A stretch of 64,000 nt of DNA from Brevibacillus sp. JNUCC-41 (GTDB lineage Bacteria; Bacillota; Bacilli; Bacillales; DSM-1321), in the NCBI RefSeq assembly GCF_014844095.1, contig NZ_CP062163.1, forward strand, positions 1,922,001 through 1,986,000, in the 5' to 3' direction. Positions 10,802 to 19,329 of the stretch are shown here, piece after piece (within the stretch, counting starts at the first letter, position 1; every line of letters starts with the position of its first letter). Below the pieces are notes generated by a model. It saw nothing but the letters and a program-made list of their open reading frames with translations, made no database searches and was not told the DNA's origin. A program made the translations under genes and the position numbers.

Positions 10802-10951
10802 ATGCGAAAAAAAATAGTTCTTGCATGCAATGATTGCGGTACAAGAAATTATAGTTATGAGAGCAAACAATCGACAAGCGGCGAACGACTGGAAATCAAG
10901 AAATTTTGCAGTACGTGCAACTCACACTCGATTCATAAAGAAACGAAATAA
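10802..10951 (+). CDS. rpmG: Ribosomal protein L33 (zinc-ribbon type)
   Basis: A 49-aa 50S protein beginning M-R-K-K-I-V-L-A-C. Two cysteine pairs (C-N-D-C and C-S-T-C) make it a zinc-binding (C+) L33, the kind encoded next to secE in Bacillus. C-minus paralogs are normally induced by Zur under zinc starvation and would lie elsewhere. It is too short for many gene finders. It is followed after 50 bases by secE. Confidence 0.93.
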   Translation: MRKKIVLACNDCGTRNYSYESKQSTSGERLEIKKFCSTCNSHSIHKETK

Positions 10952-11001
10952 CCGTTTTATAAATAGATTTACAGAAGCTTCTAATGCTTGGAGGTACATT
11001 C

Positions 11002-11184
11002 ATGAAACGTTTTACCGAATTTTTCAGCGGAGTCGCTCGCGAAATGCGAAAAGTAAGCTGGCCGAAACGCAAGGAGCTTACCAAATATACAATTGTGGTA
11101 GTAACGACTGTATTGTTTATGGCTTTATTCTTTACAGTGGTCGATTTGGGCATTTCCGAATTAATTCGCTTAGTTATTGAATAA
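11002..11184 (+). CDS. secE: Preprotein translocase subunit SecE
   Basis: Short 60-aa Gram-positive SecE with one membrane helix (T-I-V-V-V-T-T-V-L-F-M-A-L-F-F). The amphipathic surface helix R-E-M-R-K-V-S-W-P-K-R-K-E-L is the SecE signature. It clamps the SecY pore encoded at 37.5 kb. I chose ATG 11002 after CTTGGAGG over the in-frame ATG at 10984, which precedes that Shine-Dalgarno. The order rpmG-secE-nusG is universal in Firmicutes. Confidence 0.96.
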   Translation: MKRFTEFFSGVAREMRKVSWPKRKELTKYTIVVVTTVLFMALFFTVVDLGISELIRLVIE

Positions 11185-11207
11185 GAGATTCGAAAATAAG
11201 GTATAAT
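11177..11207 (+). promoter_or_regulatory. Candidate sigma-A promoter for nusG
   Basis: TTGAAT (11177-11182), overlapping the secE end, and a perfect TATAAT (11202-11207) with a 19-base spacer. It would produce a ~220-base nusG leader containing the terminator at 11236-11256. Confidence 0.45.
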
Positions 11208-11235
11208 AGTGATAGAATAATATGTGTCAGCAGAA

Positions 11236-11256
11236 AAGCCCGGAAACGGGTTTTTT
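11236..11256 (+). terminator. Short intrinsic terminator/attenuator in nusG leader
   Basis: A 7-bp stem (AAGCCCG with CGGGTT, one G-U) is closed by a GAAA tetraloop and followed by six T. It lies between a candidate promoter and nusG, so it may end secE transcripts or attenuate nusG. Confidence 0.6.
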
Positions 11257-11410
11257 AATTTGTCTTTTTTAATAAGTGAATAAGCTCGAAATCGAGCACT
11301 GCTGTAATATGAATCATCACAATATTTTCTAGTTAAGTCAGGATGACGCCGGTATGGTTTTTTGGCTAAAACGTTCAAAGATAAAGATTATAAAGAAAAT
11401 GATTGATTGC

Positions 11411-11440
11411 AGGGAGGGAAGGACGTTAAAGTCCTAACAC
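11411..11440 (+). promoter_or_regulatory. nusG ribosome-binding site with intervening hairpin
   Basis: AGGGAGGG (11411-11418) is 22 bases from the ATG. AGGAC (11420-11424) pairs with GTCCT (11431-11435) around a 6-base loop. With the hairpin folded, only about 7 unpaired bases separate GGAGG from ATG, the normal spacing. Confidence 0.6.
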
Positions 11441-11974
11441 ATGGAAAAGAATTGGTATGTAGTTCACACCTATTCAGGTTATGAGAACAAGGTTAAGGCT
11501 AACTTGGAAAAACGTGTTGAAACTATGGGGATGGAAGACAAGATCTTTCGCGTTGTAGTTCCAGAAGAAGAAGAAACAGAAGTGAAAGACGGCAAAAAGA
11601 AAGTGACCAAAAAGAAAGTGTTTCCAGGTTATGTATTGGTTGAAATCATCATGACGGATGATTCATGGTACGTTGTCCGGAATACGCCTGGCGTAACAGG
11701 TTTCGTAGGTTCGTCGGGAGCTGGGTCAAAACCGACTGCGTTGCTTCCGGAAGAAATTGAAGTCGTCCTTAAACGAATGGGCGTAGATGAAAGCAAAATC
11801 GAAGTTGATTTTGAAATCGGCGACACGGTTCAAGTTAAAGAAGGACCTTTCGCAACCTTTGCAGGGCCAATTGAAGAACTTGATAAAGACAAAGGGAAAG
11901 TAAGGGTCCTAGTCAATATGTTCGGTCGTGATACACCGGTTGAACTTGATTTTAATCAAGTGGAAAAATTATAA
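11441..11974 (+). CDS. nusG: Transcription termination/antitermination factor NusG
   Basis: NusG binds RNA polymerase through its NGN domain (residues 1-115, starting W-Y-V-V-H-T-Y-S-G-Y-E). In Bacillus it promotes sequence-specific pausing. The C-terminal KOW domain is visible as I-G-D-T-V-Q-V-K-E-G-P-F-A near residue 125. It is 177 aa, as expected. The only plausible start is ATG 11441, because an in-frame stop (11435-11437) sits just upstream. The Shine-Dalgarno (11411-11418) is unusually far away; a hairpin at 11420-11435 fills the gap (see findings). Confidence 0.97.
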   Translation: MEKNWYVVHTYSGYENKVKANLEKRVETMGMEDKIFRVVVPEEEETEVKDGKKKVTKKKVFPGYVLVEIIMTDDSWYVVRNTPGVTGFVGSSGAGSKPTALLPEEIEVVLKRMGVDESKIEVDFEIGDTVQVKEGPFATFAGPIEELDKDKGKVRVLVNMFGRDTPVELDFNQVEKL

Positions 11975-12148
11975 ACGGAAAAAAACTTGAAATTGCCTTT
12001 TGAAAGTGGTAAAATTTCAAAGGTCAGTATGTTTCAATTTTTAGGCCTCAACGATACAAGCATTCTTTATTAATAGATAAAGAATTCAAGATGAGTGGGA
12101 GGGTATTACCCTATTACCACATCACGGACTTATAAGGAGGTGTGTCTC

Positions 12149-12574
12149 GTGGCTAAAAAAGTAATTAAAATGGTTAAATTGCAAATTCCTGCTGGTAAAG
12201 CGAATCCGGCACCGCCAGTCGGTCCTGCATTAGGTCAAGCTGGTGTAAACATCATGGGATTCTGTAAGGAGTTCAACGCTCGTACAGCAGATCAAGCTGG
12301 TCTAATTATTCCTGTTGAAATCACGGTATTTGAAGACCGTTCATTTACATTCATTACAAAAACTCCGCCTGCTGCAGTATTGCTTAAGAAAGTAGCTGGT
12401 ATCGAGTCTGGTTCTGGTGAACCTAACCGTAATAAAGTTGCTACAGTCAAGCGTGATCAAGTGCGCGAGATTGCTGAAACTAAAATGCCTGACCTAAACG
12501 CTGCAAGTGTTGAAGCTGCAATGCGTATGGTTGAAGGTACTGCTCGCAGCATGGGTATTGTCATCGAAGACTAA
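12149..12574 (+). CDS. rplK: Ribosomal protein L11
   Basis: 141-aa 50S protein of the GTPase-associated centre that binds 23S helices 43/44 and is the thiostrepton site. The N-terminal [19 protein letters not shown] motif is intact. I chose GTG 12149, 8 bases after AAGGAGGT, because the upstream in-frame GTG at 12095 would add 18 residues foreign to the family. It forms the L11-L1 pair with rplA. The 12-base spacing to upstream stems suggests its own leader after nusG. Confidence 0.97.
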   Translation: MAKKVIKMVKLQIPAGKANPAPPVGPALGQAGVNIMGFCKEFNARTADQAGLIIPVEITVFEDRSFTFITKTPPAAVLLKKVAGIESGSGEPNRNKVATVKRDQVREIAETKMPDLNAASVEAAMRMVEGTARSMGIVIED

Positions 12575-12602
12575 TCCATGTAATTGCTATTTGTTTCTAC
12601 GG

Positions 12603-12625
12603 GGTTGCGATTGATACTCGCAACC
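12603..12625 (+). promoter_or_regulatory. Hairpin between rplK and rplA
   Basis: GGTTGCGA (12603-12610) pairs perfectly with TCGCAACC (12618-12625) around a 7-base loop. There is no strong T-run, so it is unlikely to be a full terminator. It may be a processing, stabilising or regulatory element. Confidence 0.45.
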
Positions 12626-12678
12626 TTTATTCGTGGGAGGTCATTCCGTTAAAACCACAATTTAGGAGGATTTATATC

Positions 12679-13374
12679 ATGGCGAAAAAAGGTAAAAAGT
12701 ATCTTGAAGCAGCTAAGCTTGTAGAAGTTTCTAAGGCTTATGCTGTAACTGAAGCAATCGAAGTTGCTAAAAAAGCAAACTTCGCAAAATTCGATGCGAC
12801 TGTTGAAGTTGCTTTCCGTTTAGGCGTAGACCCTAAGAAAGCTGACCAACAAATTCGTGGAGCTGTTGTTCTGCCGAATGGTACTGGTAAAACTCAACGC
12901 GTATTAGTGTTCGCTAAAGGCGAAAAAGCAAAAGAAGCGGAAGCTGCTGGTGCTGACTACGTTGGCGAATCTGACTACATCAACAAAATCCAACAAGGAT
13001 GGTTCGAATTCGATGTAATCGTTGCGACTCCAGACATGATGGGTGAAGTTGGTAAACTTGGCCGTGTATTAGGACCTAAAGGTTTAATGCCTAACCCTAA
13101 AACTGGCACAGTAACTTTCGATGTAACGAAAGCTGTTAATGAAATCAAAGCTGGTAAAGTTGAATACCGCGTAGATAAAGCTGGTAACATCCATGCTCCA
13201 ATCGGTAAAGTATCTTTCGAAGATGCTAAACTAGTGGAAAACTTCACTGCTATCTATGATACATTATTAAAAGTTAAACCTGCGGCTGCTAAAGGAACTT
13301 ACATGAAAAACGTTTCTGTAACAACTACAATGGGCCCTGGTGTGAAAGTTGATCCTTCTACTTTCAATAAATAA
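12679..13374 (+). CDS. rplA: Ribosomal protein L1
   Basis: 231-aa protein of the L1 stalk that binds 23S helices 76-78 and helps release E-site tRNA. The signature [14 protein letters not shown] is present around residue 130, together with [11 protein letters not shown] near residue 60. The start follows TTTAGGAGG. In many bacteria L1 represses the L11-L1 mRNA; no classical L1-binding mimic could be assigned with confidence here, though the preceding hairpin is a candidate. Confidence 0.97.
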   Translation: MAKKGKKYLEAAKLVEVSKAYAVTEAIEVAKKANFAKFDATVEVAFRLGVDPKKADQQIRGAVVLPNGTGKTQRVLVFAKGEKAKEAEAAGADYVGESDYINKIQQGWFEFDVIVATPDMMGEVGKLGRVLGPKGLMPNPKTGTVTFDVTKAVNEIKAGKVEYRVDKAGNIHAPIGKVSFEDAKLVENFTAIYDTLLKVKPAAAKGTYMKNVSVTTTMGPGVKVDPSTFNK

Positions 13375-13404
13375 TTGACATACCAAAACTATTATTGTTA
13401 TAAT
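13375..13404 (+). promoter_or_regulatory. Sigma-A promoter for the rplJ-rplL leader
   Basis: Perfect TTGACA (13375-13380), 18-base spacer, perfect TATAAT (13399-13404), immediately after the rplA stop. Confidence 0.8.
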
Positions 13405-13435
13405 AAGTTTTGTTGTGAATAAATGAATACTATTT

Positions 13436-13562
13436 GTACCGTAGACAGTAGGTGCTCATTACGAGCTTAATTCCCTGCCGAGGTAATTCGATAATAATAG
13501 TCCTAGACTATGACTTTTGAAATTACTGCCTTCATGTCTGCAATAGAGATGAAGGCTTTTTC
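13436..13562 (+). ncRNA. L10 leader (ribosomal protein L10 autoregulatory element)
   Basis: The segment ACCGTAGACAGTAGGTGCTC (from 13439), a following GAGCTTAATTCCCTGCCGAGG (13462 on) and the pairing geometry match the Firmicute L10 leader, to which L10(L12)4 binds. It ends in a terminator: GCCTTCAT (13528-13535) pairs with ATGAAGGC (13549-13556), followed by five T. Excess L10-L12 complex is expected to cause premature termination upstream of rplJ. Recognition is from memory of the family; a covariance-model search was not run. Confidence 0.88.
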
Positions 13563-13610
13563 TTTGAAACGGTATAAATGTTTTCAAGCAAATCTACAGG
13601 AGGTGTAAGG

Positions 13611-14111
13611 ATGAACGCAATTATTGAACAAAAGCAAAAAATCGTTGCTGAGATTTCTGATAAGTTAACTTCAAGCCAATCAACAGTAGTTGTTGACTAC
13701 CGTGGATTGACTGTTGCTGAAGTAACAGAACTTCGTAAGCAACTTCGTGAAGCTGGCGTTGAGTTTAAAGTTTACAAAAACTCTTTAACTCGCCGTGCTG
13801 CTGAAAGTGCTGAACTTGGCGCTTTGAACGAATCATTAACAGGTCCAAACGCAATTGCATTCTCAAATGAAGATGTTATTGCGCCAGCAAAAATCCTTAA
13901 CGATTTTGCGAAAAAACATGAAGCTTTAGAAATCAAAGCTGGAGTTATCGAAGGAAATGTTGCAACTGCTGAAGAAATTAAAGCTCTTGCAGAACTACCT
14001 TCACGCGAAGGCCTACTTTCAATGCTACTCAGCGTGCTACAAGCACCTATGCGCGGACTTGCTCTTGCTACAAAAGCTGTTGCAGAGCAAAAAGAAGAAC
14101 AAGGCGCGTAA
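13611..14111 (+). CDS. rplJ: Ribosomal protein L10
   Basis: 166-aa stalk base protein that anchors L7/L12 dimers to the ribosome. The N-terminal globular domain has [16 protein letters not shown], and the C-terminal helix binds L12. I chose ATG 13611 after AGGAGGTG, not the in-frame ATG at 13578 inside the leader. It is controlled by the L10 leader just upstream and forms a two-gene unit with rplL. Confidence 0.97.
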   Translation: MNAIIEQKQKIVAEISDKLTSSQSTVVVDYRGLTVAEVTELRKQLREAGVEFKVYKNSLTRRAAESAELGALNESLTGPNAIAFSNEDVIAPAKILNDFAKKHEALEIKAGVIEGNVATAEEIKALAELPSREGLLSMLLSVLQAPMRGLALATKAVAEQKEEQGA

Positions 14112-14174
14112 GCTAACCGCTTAACTAGCCTATTGATTCAAAAAAAACCCAACCATTTCGAGGAGGAAATAAAA

Positions 14175-14534
14175 ATGACTAAAGATCAAATCATTGAAGC
14201 AGTTAAAAATATGACTGTTTTAGAATTAAACGACCTTGTAAAAGCAATCGAAGAAGAATTCGGCGTAACTGCTGCTGCACCTGTAGCTGTAGCTGCTGCT
14301 GGTGGCGTTGCTGCTGAAGAAAAAACTGAGTTTGATGTAATCCTTACATCTGCTGGAGATCAAAAAATCAAAGTTATCAAAGCTGTACGTGAAGTTACAG
14401 GTCTTGGACTTAAAGAAGCAAAAGAACTTGTTGACAACACTCCAAAAGCAATCAAAGAAGCTGCTTCTAAAGAAGAAGCTGAAGAAATCAAAGCTAAACT
14501 TGAAGAAGTTGGAGCTGGCGTTGAAGTTAAGTAA
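14175..14534 (+). CDS. rplL: Ribosomal protein L7/L12
   Basis: 119-aa stalk protein that recruits EF-Tu, EF-G and other GTPases. An N-terminal dimerisation helix ([14 protein letters not shown]) and an Ala/Val-rich hinge (residues 35-50) precede a C-terminal domain with [15 protein letters not shown] 14175 follows a perfect AGGAGG. A terminator follows within 16 bases, closing the rplJL unit. Confidence 0.97.
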   Translation: MTKDQIIEAVKNMTVLELNDLVKAIEEEFGVTAAAPVAVAAAGGVAAEEKTEFDVILTSAGDQKIKVIKAVREVTGLGLKEAKELVDNTPKAIKEAASKEEAEEIKAKLEEVGAGVEVK

Positions 14535-14549
14535 TCTTGCATAAACAAA

Positions 14550-14580
14550 AAGCTCGCTATCACTGGCGGGCTTTTTTTCT
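14550..14580 (+). terminator. Terminator after rplL
   Basis: AGCTCGC pairs with GCGGGCT (one G-U) around a short loop, followed by seven T. It separates rplJL from ybxB. Confidence 0.8.
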
Positions 14581-14725
14581 TCATTTTTAAAGGAATGAAG
14601 AAAAAAAGCCGTTAATGGTTTGGTAACGAGAGGATTTCGTTATTCGAACATTCCGGCGTGCAAGCAACCATTCTTCAATTCTCTTCTCTCATTAAATCTT
14701 CAATATTCCTTTCTGATAGGGGGAG

Positions 14726-15337
14726 ATGACTCTGACAGAGCATTACTACTCACAAAAACCGGATGTCGTAAGCGATCCGAAATTTTGGGATTTCACATTA
14801 AGGGGACGTACATTTCGCTTCAAAAGCGATAATGGTGTTTTTTCGAAAAAGGAAGTTGATTTCGGATCGCGTCTTTTGGTTGAGAGTTTTAACCTTGATG
14901 AAGCTGTGGAAGGAGATATTCTCGATGTTGGTTGCGGTTATGGGCCAATCGGAATATCGATTGCGGCAGCTTATCCCGATAGAACGATAGAAATGATTGA
15001 TATAAATAGCCGGGCAGTTGAATTGTCAAAAGAGAATGCGGCTTCTAACGGGATCGCAAATGTGAAGATTTACGAAAGTGATCGTTTTGACAAAGTTGCC
15101 TCCAATCAATTCGCGGCAATTCTTACGAACCCTCCCATTCGCGCAGGTAAAAGTGTAGTCCACGAAATTTTAGAAGAAGGCTATCGCAGTTTGGTAGCTG
15201 GTGGAGAATTATGGGTTGTCATTCAAAAAAAACAAGGGGCTCCATCCGCAATGGATAAAATGGAGCAATTATTTGGAAATTGTGAAGTGCCCGTTAAGAA
15301 AAAAGGTTACTATATACTATTATCCAAAAAGGTTTGA
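14726..15337 (+). CDS. ybxB: Class I SAM-dependent methyltransferase YbxB (RsmC-like)
   Basis: 203-aa member of the RsmC/RlmG-like family of rRNA guanine-N2 methyltransferases. The SAM-binding motif is D-V-G-C-G-Y-G-P-I-G around residue 70, and the catalytic N-P-P motif appears in L-T-N-P-P-I-R. The start follows AGGGGGAG. B. subtilis has the ortholog at the same place between rplL and rpoB. The rRNA target is inferred from the family and not established for this protein. Confidence 0.9.
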   Translation: MTLTEHYYSQKPDVVSDPKFWDFTLRGRTFRFKSDNGVFSKKEVDFGSRLLVESFNLDEAVEGDILDVGCGYGPIGISIAAAYPDRTIEMIDINSRAVELSKENAASNGIANVKIYESDRFDKVASNQFAAILTNPPIRAGKSVVHEILEEGYRSLVAGGELWVVIQKKQGAPSAMDKMEQLFGNCEVPVKKKGYYILLSKKV

Positions 15338-15406
15338 CTCTAAATTTTCGCTATGTTAGTATTATAAAATGCATATATATAATTCCGTAACTATGCAATT
15401 TTTATA

Positions 15407-15427
15407 CCATTGATGTATAATCAATGG
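15407..15427 (+). promoter_or_regulatory. Palindrome with embedded -10-like TATAAT upstream of rpoB
   Basis: CCATTGAT (15407-15414) and ATCAATGG (15420-15427) are perfect inverted repeats around GTATA. A TATAAT occurs at 15416-15421 within it, but no good -35 is seen. It could be a promoter, an operator or a structural element of the rpoB leader. Confidence 0.3.
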
Positions 15428-15474
15428 ATAATATGGGAAAAATATATAAATAATAGTTCGTTTTATGAGAAATA

Positions 15475-15510
15475 GTGGTTTTTAAAATAAAAACCATTTT
15501 CTTTTTGTCT
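15475..15510 (+). terminator. Intrinsic terminator/attenuator before rpoB
   Basis: TGGTTTTTA (15476-15484) pairs with TAAAAACCA (15488-15496), followed by TTTTCTTTTT. It lies about 65 bases before the rpoB start. It may terminate ybxB transcripts or attenuate rpoBC. Confidence 0.6.
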
Positions 15511-15575
15511 ATGGAAATGATTCCTTTTCCGAGGCAAATGGATCCTTATAACGCTTGATTTAAGGGGTGAATCAG

Positions 15576-18500
15576 TTGACAGGTCAACTTGTTCAGTATG
15601 GACGACACCGCCAACGTAGAAGTTATGCAAGAATCAGTGAGGTTTTGGATCTTCCGAATCTGATTGAAATTCAAACAGCTTCTTATCAATGGTTTCTAGA
15701 TGTAGGTTTAAAGGAAATGTTCCAGGATATTTCTCCTATTGAGGATTTTACAGGTAATTTATCGTTAGAATTCATCGATTACAGCTTAGCTGAGCCGAAG
15801 TATTCTGTGGAAGAAACAAAAGAACGCGATGTTACGTATTCTGCACCACTTCGTGTGAAAGTGCGCCTTGTTAACAAAGAAACAGGGGAAGTGAAAGACC
15901 AGGATGTATTTATGGGCGACTTCCCGCTGATGACTGAAACAGGTACATTTGTCATCAATGGTGCTGAACGGGTAATTGTATCCCAATTAGTGCGCTCACC
16001 GAGTGTTTACTACAATGGGAAAATGGATAAAAACGGTAAGCTTGGATTCTCTGCGACCGTTATTCCTAACCGTGGCGCATGGCTCGAATATGAAACAGAC
16101 GCCAAGGATGTTGTGTATGTTCGGATCGATCGCACAAGGAAATTACCGATCACGGTATTGATGCGTGCCCTTGGGTTCGGAACAGATCAAGAAATCATCG
16201 ATTTGATCGGAGACAACGAATACCTTCGCAACACTCTTGAAAAGGATAACACCGAGAGTGTAGAAAAAGCATTACTAGAAATCTATGAGCGTCTACGCCC
16301 AGGTGAACCGCCTACTGTCGAAAACGCGAAAAGTCTTTTAGTATCACGCTTTTTTGATCCGAAACGTTATGATTTAGCTAATGTAGGCCGTTATAAAATC
16401 AATAAAAAACTGCATATCAAGAACCGTTTATTCGGACAACGTATTGCAGAGACTTTGATTGATCCTGAAACAGGTGAAATCATCGTTGAAAAAGGGACAA
16501 TGCTTGATCGTCGGACTCTTGATAGGATCCTGCCTCATATCGAAGGTGGAATCGGATTCAAGACATTCCATCCATCAGGCGGTGTAGTAGAGGAAGAAAC
16601 TCTTCTTCAACCTATTAAAGTGTTTGCGCCAAACGATGCTGAAGGCGAAAAAGTGATCAATATCATCGGTAATGCCTATGTGACCGACCAGGTCAAAAAC
16701 ATTACACCGGCTGATATCATTTCTTCCATCAGTTATTTCTTTAATTTATTGCATGGTGTGGGAATCACGGATGACATTGACCATTTAGGTAACCGTCGTC
16801 TGCGTTCCGTTGGTGAATTGCTGCAAAACCAATTCAGAATTGGTTTATCCCGTATGGAGCGTGTTGTCCGTGAAAGAATGTCCATTCAGGATACGAATAC
16901 AATCACTCCACAGCAACTAATCAACATTCGCCCGGTCATTGCATCCATTAAAGAGTTCTTTGGAAGCTCACAGCTTTCCCAATTCATGGATCAAACGAAC
17001 CCGTTGGCTGAATTGACGCATAAACGTCGTCTATCTGCATTGGGACCTGGTGGTCTGACACGTGAGCGTGCTGGCTTTGAAGTACGTGACGTTCATTATT
17101 CCCACTATGGCCGCATGTGTCCGATTGAAACGCCTGAGGGACCGAATATTGGTTTGATTAACTCGTTATCCAGTTTTGCAAAGGTTAACCCATATGGCTT
17201 CATTGAAACACCATATCGCCGTGTGGACCCTGAAACAGGTAGAATTACAAGCCAAATCGACTACTTAACAGCTGATGAGGAAGATAATTATGTAGTTGCC
17301 CAAGCGAATGTACGACTGTCAGATGACGGCTCATTCCTTGATAACGATGTTGTTGCACGTTTCCGCGGTGAAAATACCGTTGTTCCGCGTGACCGCGTAG
17401 ATTACATGGATGTATCTCCTAAACAGGTAGTATCTGCTGCGACAGCATGTATTCCTTTCTTGGAAAATGATGACTCCAACCGTGCCCTTATGGGAGCGAA
17501 CATGCAACGTCAAGCAGTTCCTTTGCTGCAACCGGAAGCCCCTCGAGTCGGAACGGGTATGGAGTATGTTTCAGCGAAAGACTCCGGTGCTGCCGTAATC
17601 TGTAAACACCCTGGTATCGTAGAGCACGTTGAATCACGTGAAGTATGGGTACGTAGGGTAAGCGAAGTTGACGGACAGCAAGTAAAAGGAAACCTTGATA
17701 AATACCGTCTATTAAAATTCATTCGTTCCAACCAAGGAACATGCTATAATCAACGCCCTATCGTAAGTGTTGGCGACAACGTTGTAAAAGGTGAAATTCT
17801 TGCTGATGGTCCTTCAATGGAAAAAGGTGAGTTGGCACTTGGCCGTAACGTATTGGTTGCCTTCATGACATGGGATGGATATAACTATGAAGATGCCATC
17901 ATCATGAGTGAACGTTTGGTTAAAGATGATGTGTACACTTCCATTCATATTGAAGAATATGAATCTGAATCACGCGATACAAAATTAGGGCCTGAAGAAA
18001 TCACCCGTGATATCCCTAACGTAGGGGAAGATGCGCTTCGTAATCTTGATGAGCGCGGAATTATCCGTGTGGGTGCTGAAGTGAAAGACGGAGACCTTCT
18101 CGTTGGTAAAGTCACTCCTAAAGGTGTAACGGAACTGACTGCTGAGGAACGTCTATTACATGCGATCTTCGGTGAAAAAGCACGTGAAGTAAGGGATACA
18201 TCACTTCGTGTACCTCACGGCGGCGGCGGAATCGTTCTTGATGTTAAAGTATTCAACAGAGAAGACGGCGATGAACTGCCTCCTGGTGTAAACCAACTCG
18301 CACGTGTATATATCGTTCAAAAACGTAAAATCCATGAAGGCGATAAAATGGCTGGACGACATGGTAACAAAGGGGTAATTTCCAGGATTCTTCCTGAAGA
18401 AGATATGCCTTATTTACCAGATGGCACTCCAGTCGACATCATGTTAAACCCATTGGGTGTACCTTCACGTATGAACATCGGTCAGGTGTTGGAGCTTCAC

Positions 18501-19145
18501 TTAGGTATGGCTGCACGCGCACTTGGCATTCATGTAGCATCTCCTGTATTCGATGGTGCCACTGAGGAAGATGTTTGGGGTACGATTGAAGAAGCCGGGA
18601 TGTCACGTGATGCAAAAACAGTCCTTTATGACGGCCGTTCAGGTGAAGCATTCGATAACCGTGTATCAGTTGGTGTCATGTATATGATTAAACTGGCACA
18701 TATGGTCGATGATAAACTTCATGCGCGTTCAACTGGACCTTACTCCCTTGTTACGCAGCAACCACTTGGTGGTAAAGCGCAATTTGGCGGACAGCGTTTC
18801 GGTGAGATGGAAGTATGGGCACTTGAAGCTTATGGTGCTGCTTATACATTACAAGAAATCCTAACCGTTAAATCAGATGATGTCGTAGGTCGTGTTAAAA
18901 CGTACGAGGCGATTGTCAAAGGTGAAAATGTCCCTGAACCAGGCGTTCCTGAGTCCTTCAAAGTATTGATTAAGGAGCTTCAAAGTTTAGGATTGGATGT
19001 TAAAATCCTCAATGCCGAAGATCGTGAAATCGAAATGCGTGATTTGGAAGATGAAGATGATGCCAACCAAGCAGACAAATTAAGCCTTGATTCAGAAACT
19101 AAGGATATGGTTGCTTCCGAAGTAGGGGCACCTGTCAAAGAATAA
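15576..19145 (+). CDS. rpoB: RNA polymerase beta subunit
   Basis: 1189-aa catalytic-core subunit. I chose TTG 15576 (reading [11 protein letters not shown]), 5-6 bases after AAGGGGTGA; the GTG at 15567 lies inside that Shine-Dalgarno. The rifampicin-region cluster I ([16 protein letters not shown], then [14 protein letters not shown]) is the sensitive, wild-type form. The C-terminal H-G-N-K-G-V-I and [15 protein letters not shown] motifs are intact. It pairs with rpoC 184 bases downstream; no promoter or terminator is obvious between them. Confidence 0.99.
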   Translation: MTGQLVQYGRHRQRRSYARISEVLDLPNLIEIQTASYQWFLDVGLKEMFQDISPIEDFTGNLSLEFIDYSLAEPKYSVEETKERDVTYSAPLRVKVRLVNKETGEVKDQDVFMGDFPLMTETGTFVINGAERVIVSQLVRSPSVYYNGKMDKNGKLGFSATVIPNRGAWLEYETDAKDVVYVRIDRTRKLPITVLMRALGFGTDQEIIDLIGDNEYLRNTLEKDNTESVEKALLEIYERLRPGEPPTVENAKSLLVSRFFDPKRYDLANVGRYKINKKLHIKNRLFGQRIAETLIDPETGEIIVEKGTMLDRRTLDRILPHIEGGIGFKTFHPSGGVVEEETLLQPIKVFAPNDAEGEKVINIIGNAYVTDQVKNITPADIISSISYFFNLLHGVGITDDIDHLGNRRLRSVGELLQNQFRIGLSRMERVVRERMSIQDTNTITPQQLINIRPVIASIKEFFGSSQLSQFMDQTNPLAELTHKRRLSALGPGGLTRERAGFEVRDVHYSHYGRMCPIETPEGPNIGLINSLSSFAKVNPYGFIETPYRRVDPETGRITSQIDYLTADEEDNYVVAQANVRLSDDGSFLDNDVVARFRGENTVVPRDRVDYMDVSPKQVVSAATACIPFLENDDSNRALMGANMQRQAVPLLQPEAPRVGTGMEYVSAKDSGAAVICKHPGIVEHVESREVWVRRVSEVDGQQVKGNLDKYRLLKFIRSNQGTCYNQRPIVSVGDNVVKGEILADGPSMEKGELALGRNVLVAFMTWDGYNYEDAIIMSERLVKDDVYTSIHIEEYESESRDTKLGPEEITRDIPNVGEDALRNLDERGIIRVGAEVKDGDLLVGKVTPKGVTELTAEERLLHAIFGEKAREVRDTSLRVPHGGGGIVLDVKVFNREDGDELPPGVNQLARVYIVQKRKIHEGDKMAGRHGNKGVISRILPEEDMPYLPDGTPVDIMLNPLGVPSRMNIGQVLELHLGMAARALGIHVASPVFDGATEEDVWGTIEEAGMSRDAKTVLYDGRSGEAFDNRVSVGVMYMIKLAHMVDDKLHARSTGPYSLVTQQPLGGKAQFGGQRFGEMEVWALEAYGAAYTLQEILTVKSDDVVGRVKTYEAIVKGENVPEPGVPESFKVLIKELQSLGLDVKILNAEDREIEMRDLEDEDDANQADKLSLDSETKDMVASEVGAPVKE

Positions 19146-19329
19146 AATTAAATATAAACATATCTAGTTATATATTACCTGCTCTGACTGGCAGCGAGAT
19201 GTTCATTTGAAGATCATGCTGCCTTGTTAGAGCCTTATTGATTCAATCAACCATCATCCGGTGTAAGATTGCCTGATATTTGACGGCAATCAAGGGTTAA
19301 ACCTGGAGATTAAAAGGGAGGTAGGCCCC

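Noticed and set aside
10821-11378. Overlapping frames around rpmG and secE on both strands
   Set aside because: They are shadows of rpmG and secE, which have correct family sequences and ribosome-binding sites.
15576-19145. Possible rifampicin-resistance changes in rpoB
   Set aside because: The cluster I region reads as wild-type.
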